This document shows positions 59,049 to 64,000 of a stretch of DNA of 64,000 nucleotides, one piece after another (within the stretch, counting starts at the first letter, position 1; the number at the start of each line of letters is the position of its first letter). Origin of the DNA: an uncultured Alphaproteobacteria bacterium (lineage in GTDB: Bacteria > Pseudomonadota > Alphaproteobacteria > RF32 > CAG-239); the NCBI GenBank assembly GCA_934273635.1, contig CAKQSV010000007.1, forward strand, positions 11,600 to 75,599, given 5' to 3'. A program made the translations under genes and the position numbers. The notes below the pieces were generated by a model. The model did no database searches. It saw only the letters and a program-made list of their open reading frames with translations, and was not told where the DNA came from.

Positions 59049-60062
59049 TTATTGTTTTTTCAGATTAAGAATAAGTTTCAGCACGCCAAAGGCATTTTTG
59101 GCAACGCAGGCGCGCAGGTCGTCAGACACGCTCCAAAAGCTGAATCCGTTGTCGACAGAAGAATCCTGACGCAGGCGGCTGACATAAACATTGTCTTCAC
59201 CCTGAATATCGGTCAGGCAAACATAGCCGCCGTCGGTGTTTTTATCAAACACAACAACGCCCGCGGTTTTAGACATCAGCTTGCGAACATCATCAACGTC
59301 AACCTCTTTTTCGCACTCAACGTTAATATATTGCGCGGCACCGATAAATGCAGGCACAATCGCGCAGTTGGCATGGATTTTGACTTCCGTGCCCAAAACT
59401 TTCTTGGTTTCGGCGTTCATCGCCCACTCTGCTTGCGTTTCTTCACCGATAAAATCGCCGACCTGCGGGATAACATTAAAGGCAATTTGTTTTTTGAAGA
59501 CTTTTTCATCATCGACAATCGGGTCGTTCATATAAATGCGGCGGATTTGCGAGAACAGCTCGTCCATTGCCTCTTTGCCATACACCGAAGTTGAGGTGTA
59601 GGTTGAAATGACGATTCTTTTAATACCATAAGTGTTTTGCACCTGCATTAACGGCGTAAGCATTTGGGTAACACCGGCAGACGGCAGACAGACCAGACCT
59701 TTGGCGGCGGACATGATTTTGTCATCATTAAAGCCCGAGATAATCATCGGAACATCTTCATCGGCAAAAAAAGCTGACGAACAGTCGATGATTTTGATTT
59801 TTTTAGCCAACGCCTTGGGAACATAGCGCTGAGAAATCGCCTCGTTGGTGGCAAAGACCGCAACATCGACCGAGCCGAAGTCAAACTCGTCAAGATTGAG
59901 CACATCCAAATCTTCTTCCTCACCGAAAGAAACCATAGTACCCAACGGCGCCTTAGGCTCCAACGCCACAATATCGGCGGCCTTAAAACCGTTCTCATCC
60001 AAAAAACTCAAAATCTCTCGTCCGGCGTTGCTCTGAACACCCACAACCGCAATTTTACTCAT
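59049..60062 (-). CDS. Aspartate-semialdehyde dehydrogenase homologue lacking catalytic residues
   Basis: The 337-residue protein is colinear with aspartate-semialdehyde dehydrogenase along its length: SKIAVVGVQSNAGREILSFL, TYTSTSVYGKEAMDELFSQI, VFKKQIAFNVIPQVGDFIGE and EDNVYVSRLRQDSSVDNGFS. But the active-site motif NPNCST reads LPSAGV, placing Ala129 in the position of the nucleophilic Cys; in CVRVPV-F-I-G-H the Arg is Ile235 and the His is Ala242; and the middle Gly of the nucleotide-binding GxxGxxG is Ser. A dehydrogenase reaction is therefore not expected. Loss of the catalytic Cys recalls the Usg-type relatives of Asd. A scaffold, ligand-binding or regulatory role is inference. It precedes the MscS gene; a true asd would be elsewhere. 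Confidence 0.9.
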   Translation of the reverse strand: MSKIAVVGVQSNAGREILSFLDENGFKAADIVALEPKAPLGTMVSFGEEEDLDVLNLDEFDFGSVDVAVFATNEAISQRYVPKALAKKIKIIDCSSAFFADEDVPMIISGFNDDKIMSAAKGLVCLPSAGVTQMLTPLMQVQNTYGIKRIVISTYTSTSVYGKEAMDELFSQIRRIYMNDPIVDDEKVFKKQIAFNVIPQVGDFIGEETQAEWAMNAETKKVLGTEVKIHANCAIVPAFIGAAQYINVECEKEVDVDDVRKLMSKTAGVVVFDKNTDGGYVCLTDIQGEDNVYVSRLRQDSSVDNGFSFWSVSDDLRACVAKNAFGVLKLILNLKKQ

Positions 60063-60105
60063 TATTACATTGTCCTTTTTTTCGCACAAAAATTTTTGTT
60101 AAACA

Positions 60106-60134
60106 GATATACTATAATTATTGGCAGATAACAA
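60106..60134 (-). promoter_or_regulatory. Candidate promoter of the degenerate dehydrogenase-mscS unit
   Basis: On the minus strand TTGTTA and TATATC are 17 bases apart, about 44 bases before the start codon. Confidence 0.5.
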
Positions 60135-60156
60135 CAATTTTAAACAAAATATTACA

Positions 60157-60196
60157 CAATAAAGCCGCAGACAAAACTAAAGTTCCGTCCGCGGCT
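60157..60196 (-). terminator. Terminator of the gene 60229-61632
   Basis: AGCCGCGGAC pairs with GTCTGCGGCT around a 14-base loop, followed by TTTATT on the minus strand. The T run is short, so efficiency may be moderate. Confidence 0.65.
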
Positions 60197-60228
60197 GAAA
60201 GTTTATGCTTTTATCGCGTTGTCCTCAA

Positions 60229-61632
60229 TCAGTGAACATGAGCGGCTTTTTTAGCCTGCATAATGTCTTTGAGGGTTTTGGCGTGCTGTTGTTGCAGGTG
60301 AGACGGCGCGCGGTCATACTTGCTGTATGAGCTCAATTTACCGTTATTGAGTTGTGCCGCCATTTTTTTGACACCCTCGCCTTTTTTGCCGGCGGCGTTA
60401 ATGTCTTTGGCCATTTGCAAAACATCGTCCTGCGACAATTTTTCGGTGGCGGTCAAAGCCTTTTTGAGCGAAGACTTAACCCCGTATTCTTTATAAATAG
60501 TGTAGCAATAAGCCAACTTTTCTTTGCTGACGCCATTGGGCAGCGCAAAAATCTTATTAGAGATTTGGCGGTCAATCTGCGCATAAAGTTTGGCTTTTTG
60601 AGTAGAGGAAGACAAAATTTCAACCGCGTTGTCATAGTAATTGTTCCAAACTTTTTGCTCCGAAGAGACCTGCGATTTTACCGGCTGAGCCTTAACAATA
60701 GCGGTCTTGGCAGCAGTGGTTTTAACCAGAGCGGCTTTTTGAGTGGCGGGCTGAACGGTAACAGTCTTAACCGTATCAGGCTTTTGCGGGGCAACGGCAA
60801 CTTCAGTCTGCGGCTGAGACGTCGCGGTTTTGGGCGCGCTCTCGCAAGATTTAACCCCGAACAAAGAGCCGGCAACCGCCAACGTTGACAGAGCAGCCAC
60901 TTTGATTTTGGTACCAAAACGTTTCCAGAACGATGGCTTGGCAGCTTTGGGCTGTGTCTGAGGCTGTGAGACCTGAGGCTGAGCAACGCGGTTAGCGCTC
61001 ATTTGCTGTTTGACCTTGAGCAAAGCCTGTTGCGCAGGACTACCATCATAGACCGGATAGCAAACCACGCCCACATAGTTTTTGAACTCGGTGCTGTCTT
61101 CGGGCTTGATGATAATCTTGTTGTTCAAGACATTTTCAACATAAGCCATAGCCTCGTTCCGAAGCTGATTTTGTTTTTTGGAGGCATTGTCACTCCATCC
61201 GGCATGCTCAACCTGTTGGCAGGCCTTGCGATATTCATGATAGCGTTTTTTCAGCTGCTTAGCGGTCAGGTATTGCGGTTCTTGCGACTGACGAGAAAAC
61301 ATTTTTTGCCACATATTCTGTTTGGGAGCTTCGGCATATTCCTTCACATCAAAATCAGCATAGGGTTGGATTTTGGCATAAAGCTCATCACGGCGAACGT
61401 TGGTGAAAGTGTGGATGTAATCAGCCAAAACTTTAACATTACCGTCATTAACCTCAAGACGGTCGTCTGACAGAGCGCGCAGAAAATGTCCGGCGCTCGC
61501 CTCTATGCGTTGGATTTCCGTCCACAGCTCCGGCGTCAGGGTTTTCTTCGAAATCTTGTTATAGCGTTTCATTTGTTTGGTTAATGCTTTTGTTTTAATT
61601 TTTTCTTTCATAACATCAGTTTCTTCTTTCAT
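60229..61632 (-). CDS. Large protein of unknown function with one internal membrane helix
   Basis: I do not recognise this 467-residue protein. The N-terminal 220 residues are helical and basic (TKALTKQMKRYNKISKKTLT), then a Gln/Pro-rich linker (QVSQPQTQPKAAKPSFWKRF), one hydrophobic segment (KVAALSTLAVAGSLFGV, about residues 248-264) and a Thr/Ala/Val/Gln-rich region with short repeats before a helical C-terminus. The topology suggests a type II membrane protein with its C-terminal part outside or in the periplasm. AGAGGA precedes the ATG. A TTGACA-N17-TATATT promoter is at 61678-61706. Large size, single anchor and repeat-rich stalk would fit an envelope-associated protein, but this is inference. 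Confidence 0.65.
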   Translation of the reverse strand: MKEETDVMKEKIKTKALTKQMKRYNKISKKTLTPELWTEIQRIEASAGHFLRALSDDRLEVNDGNVKVLADYIHTFTNVRRDELYAKIQPYADFDVKEYAEAPKQNMWQKMFSRQSQEPQYLTAKQLKKRYHEYRKACQQVEHAGWSDNASKKQNQLRNEAMAYVENVLNNKIIIKPEDSTEFKNYVGVVCYPVYDGSPAQQALLKVKQQMSANRVAQPQVSQPQTQPKAAKPSFWKRFGTKIKVAALSTLAVAGSLFGVKSCESAPKTATSQPQTEVAVAPQKPDTVKTVTVQPATQKAALVKTTAAKTAIVKAQPVKSQVSSEQKVWNNYYDNAVEILSSSTQKAKLYAQIDRQISNKIFALPNGVSKEKLAYCYTIYKEYGVKSSLKKALTATEKLSQDDVLQMAKDINAAGKKGEGVKKMAAQLNNGKLSSYSKYDRAPSHLQQQHAKTLKDIMQAKKAAHVH

Positions 61633-61677
61633 AACATCCTCTTTTTTTATTGTCGTTTCAACAAAACTTTAGGCAGA

Positions 61678-61706
61678 AATATACACTTTTACCTGTGTCT
61701 TGTCAA
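61678..61706 (-). promoter_or_regulatory. Promoter of the gene 60229-61632
   Basis: Perfect TTGACA and TATATT, 17 bases apart on the minus strand, about 46 bases before the start. Confidence 0.78.
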
Positions 61707-61743
61707 TAAATATTTGTCTAAATTTTGGTAATTTTCGATAAAA

Positions 61744-62532
61744 TCAGTATTTTCTCTTCAATCCGCGGCGGCTCTTGTCGCTTCCGCACAGTGCCAACAC
61801 CCGAAGCACGAGTTTTTTGAGCTTAAAACGCGCGGTGTTCAGCCCGTAACGCAACTTTGCCCGCCAACTCAGAGAATAGGCCGACAGCACCTTACCGATA
61901 GCCTGTTCGTCACCTTTCCAGCCGAAGTTGTCGTCATTAAACAGTTCGCAGACGTGGACGGCGGGACTGAGGTCGTATTCTTTGGTCGTGCACGCCTCAT
62001 CATAAAGATAAAGCAACAGCAATTCTATATGTTTGTCGGGATAAAAATTTTGAAACTCGGCAAACTCGCTTAACAGCCGCGAAGATTCTTCCGGCGCGTT
62101 GGCAAACATATAATCATCATCGCTGATTTGCCGGTGCGGTTTGATTTTGACGGCGCGGACAAGTAAAATGTTTTGCGCGTGCGCCAAATGGTAATACATA
62201 CGCTTAATGCGGCGCTGATACTTTTGAGAATTGGCGTCATAAGACTTGTCAAAGTCCTGCCCGACCATAAAATCGTGCCAAAACTCGGTTTTGGTCAGCG
62301 TGTCACGATAAATATCGGCATCACCGTTATTGCGCAAAAACAGCAGGTTTTCTTTGCGCATAAAGTCAGCAAAGCGATTTTGAAAAAAGCCGTTTATTAC
62401 CGGCAGTCCCGATGTCCAAACCCAGTCAAACGGCAGCGACTCTTTTTGCAGACCGCAACGACGCACGTTATGCGCGGTGACGCAGGTTTCGCCAATTGGC
62501 AACACAAAATCAAACTTTGTCTTTTTCATCAT
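61744..62532 (-). CDS. Papain-like cysteine peptidase of the DUF1796 type
   Basis: The 262-residue protein begins KKTKFDFVLPIGETCVTAHN followed by VRRCGLQKESLPFDWVWTS, the family opening with the presumed catalytic Cys in GETC. Later parts include YHLAHAQNILLVRAVKIKP and KHIELLLLYLYDE. The family is predicted to be papain-like peptidases and often lies near envelope or polysaccharide genes; function is unproven. The start is taken at 62532, the first of two adjacent ATGs; an upstream ATG at 62649 would add 39 unrelated residues. A TTGACA-N17-TAAACC promoter is at 62564-62592. It is divergent from the FtsB-like gene. Confidence 0.75.
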   Translation of the reverse strand: MMKKTKFDFVLPIGETCVTAHNVRRCGLQKESLPFDWVWTSGLPVINGFFQNRFADFMRKENLLFLRNNGDADIYRDTLTKTEFWHDFMVGQDFDKSYDANSQKYQRRIKRMYYHLAHAQNILLVRAVKIKPHRQISDDDYMFANAPEESSRLLSEFAEFQNFYPDKHIELLLLYLYDEACTTKEYDLSPAVHVCELFNDDNFGWKGDEQAIGKVLSAYSLSWRAKLRYGLNTARFKLKKLVLRVLALCGSDKSRRGLKRKY

Positions 62533-62563
62533 CTTAACTCTGCTGTTTTTTGTTTTGCCAAAA

Positions 62564-62592
62564 GGTTTAGCAAAATATTGATGTTTTGTCAA
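62564..62592 (-). promoter_or_regulatory. Candidate promoter of the cysteine peptidase gene
   Basis: On the minus strand TTGACA and TAAACC are 17 bases apart, about 32 bases before the start. Confidence 0.55.
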
Positions 62593-62682
62593 AACAATTA
62601 GTTTTGAGCGTAACCAAATCTTAACTTTAATATGGTGCAATGGCGGCAATGAGTTAATGTTGCAGCGCAGTGGGCAGATATT

Positions 62683-62997
62683 ATGAATTTGTTTTTAAAC
62701 CTTCCGTCAAAAGCTAAAAATCTGATGTGGCAGATTGCCATTGTTTTTGTCTGCTTTTATTTTGTGTTTTACACCATTAAAGGCGACCGCGGCGTGCTGC
62801 ACTATATGTATCTTTCAAAAGAAATTGAATATGCCCGTCAGGTAGCCGCTAAATATCATAATGAAAAGACAAAACTTGAAAACAAAGTGCATTTGTTGTC
62901 ATCAGAATCACTTGATTTGGATATGCTCGACGAGCGGGCAAAAGCCGTGCTCAACCTGATGCGCGATGACGAATTTATTATCATTGACGAGAATTAG
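62683..62997 (+). CDS. FtsB/DivIC-like septum protein
   Basis: The 104-residue bitopic protein has one membrane helix (WQIAIVFVCFYFVFYTI, residues 16-32), then GDRGVLHYMYLSKEIEYARQ, a leucine-zipper-like coiled coil, and the conserved SESLDLDMLDERAKAVLNLM. That is the layout of FtsB/DivIC, part of the FtsQLB divisome complex that activates septal peptidoglycan synthesis. The Leu-Asp-Glu-Arg-Ala stretch is typical of alphaproteobacterial FtsB. It starts a plus-strand unit followed by the M23-type gene. Confidence 0.88.
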   Translation: MNLFLNLPSKAKNLMWQIAIVFVCFYFVFYTIKGDRGVLHYMYLSKEIEYARQVAAKYHNEKTKLENKVHLLSSESLDLDMLDERAKAVLNLMRDDEFIIIDEN

Positions 62998-63136
62998 GCT
63001 TTAAATTTCAACACGTTAGCATCATATTCTAACAGAAGGCAAAAAAAACACTGTATTTTTGCTAAGTTTTGTTATAAGTTAAGGGTAAATTTTGTGTTAA
63101 CAGATGGCGACCCTTTAGTCGGTTGCTGACGATTAA

Positions 63137-64000
63137 ATGAAAAAGAAACGCTTACAACCAAAAATTAAGCAACATCCCTGTTACAGTGAAAAAAAACCTT
63201 TCTTCTCCCCGAAGGAGATTATTTTTCGCTCGAACGGTCGCGCGCGCGTTTTGCAAATTTCTTCCAAAATGCAAATAATCGCGTTGGCGGTGTTGGCATT
63301 GATTGCGGCGTGGAGCTTTTATTCGTATCGGTTTTATGCCCGCTCCGGTTCCATTATCAACCGCAAAGACCAAGAATTGGTGCTCGCCAAAGACGCTTAT
63401 ATTGACCTGATTTCAGACTTTATGGCTTTGCACCAAAATGTTGACAAGATTTTAAACAACTCCAAGAGCAATTCTAAGGCCATTGAAGACTATAAGAAAA
63501 AAGCCACAGTGTTTGAAGACAAAATCAAGCAGATTACCGACACCACCGATTTGGTAAGCGAAAGCGCGTTGGATAAGAAGAAGGAAATCAGCGAGGTTTT
63601 ATTGCAACGCGATGTGGTGGTTTCGGAGCGCGACGAGCTAAAAAAGCAAGTTGATAAAATGGAAGAGACGCTCAAAGAGATTAAAAACGCTCAATTAGAT
63701 GTGTTTGAAAAATTACGCGCCATATCCTCAAAAGAAGTGGATAAATTACGCAGCACTTTTAACTCAATTAACGTCTCGCTCAAACAAAACGGGCTGTATT
63801 TTAACCCTATGGCGAACAAAAAAGAAAGCCGTGGCGGACTTTATATTCCCGAAAAATCGGTGTTGAACGACAAGCGAATCGACGACAAAATCGCGCAGAT
63901 TTATAAAAACGTTGACGACTTTGAATATTATAAGGCCGTTATAAAAAAACTACCGCTAGGGCAACCGGTTTGGAGCTATTGGGTCACCTCGCAATACGGC
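63137..64000 (+). CDS. M23-type coiled-coil envelope protein, 3' end outside window
   Basis: The frame is open to the end of the window (288 codons seen) and has no stop. The product has a basic cytoplasmic start, one membrane helix (MQIIALAVLALIAAWSFYSY, about residues 46-65), a long coiled coil rich in Lys, Glu and Asp (for example KKEISEVLLQRDVVVSERDE) and the beginning of an M23 domain at VWSYWVTSQYG, the usual opening of that fold. The catalytic zinc ligands lie outside the window, so activity cannot be judged. It may be an EnvC/NlpD- or MepM-like factor; the nearby FtsB-like gene points to cell division. Confidence 0.75.
   Translation, partial: MKKKRLQPKIKQHPCYSEKKPFFSPKEIIFRSNGRARVLQISSKMQIIALAVLALIAAWSFYSYRFYARSGSIINRKDQELVLAKDAYIDLISDFMALHQNVDKILNNSKSNSKAIEDYKKKATVFEDKIKQITDTTDLVSESALDKKKEISEVLLQRDVVVSERDELKKQVDKMEETLKEIKNAQLDVFEKLRAISSKEVDKLRSTFNSINVSLKQNGLYFNPMANKKESRGGLYIPEKSVLNDKRIDDKIAQIYKNVDDFEYYKAVIKKLPLGQPVWSYWVTSQYG

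Noticed and set aside
59049..60062. Simple assignment as functional asd
   Set aside because: The three key catalytic residues are replaced, so the usual enzyme name would mislead.

Overview
The window is chromosomal DNA of an alphaproteobacterium, probably from an uncultured or host-associated lineage with moderate to low GC. The strongest lineage marks are FlaF and FlbD, two flagellar regulators typical of Alphaproteobacteria. An F1-only ATP synthase operon behind priA and a basic N-terminal extension on AtpD fit the same group. Gene content is mostly core housekeeping; no prophage, insertion sequence, CRISPR array or plasmid function was seen.

Layout. 1-2065: 3' part of a lipid A phosphoethanolamine transferase, then rplM-rpsI. 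2130-2942: a gene-free stretch built from palindromic repeats. 2943-3842: an EamA transporter. 11834 down to 3871 (minus strand): rnhB-priA-atpHAGDC. 11921-16989: an OprB-like porin, a three-gene set (retropepsin-like lipoprotein, transglutaminase-like/7TM protein, ATP-grasp ligase) and a cyclophilin. 17043-20453: a small accessory patch of unrecognised genes flanked by repeated terminators and carrying a duplicated promoter element. 21323 down to 25621 (minus): DNA alkylation repair protein, pnp, rpsO, truB and a phosphatase. 25652-26333: a 25-codon membrane ORF candidate, repeats, a multi-hairpin segment and tRNA-Asp. 26539-31425: M23 endopeptidase, LD-carboxypeptidase, a small secreted protein and a molybdopterin-binding/nucleotidyltransferase fusion.

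48450 down to 31415 (minus) is a flagellar cluster: flaF; a fliK-flgD-flgE unit behind a near-perfect sigma-54 promoter; then fliF-fliG-fliH-fliN-flbD-flhA-flhF-flhG, a second FliK-like protein and a J-domain/SH3 protein translationally coupled to it. FlbD is a sigma-54 activator, so regulator and target promoter lie in the same cluster. 48541-51572 holds a solute-binding protein, a GST, a lipoprotein and a divergent HxlR/cupin pair. 55204 down to 51681 is the ffh-rpsP-rimM-trmD-rplS operon. 56286 down to 59049 holds an unknown protein, tRNA-Thr, an MscS channel and an aspartate-semialdehyde-dehydrogenase homologue that has lost its catalytic Cys, Arg and His. The end carries two poorly understood proteins, an FtsB/DivIC-like protein and the start of an M23-type coiled-coil protein.

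The most unusual items are the degenerate dehydrogenase, the J-domain/SH3 protein tied to the flagellar operon, the 25-residue membrane ORF with its own promoter, the multi-hairpin segment next to tRNA-Asp, and the accessory patch with shared promoter elements. No clearly new multi-gene system could be shown from sequence alone.
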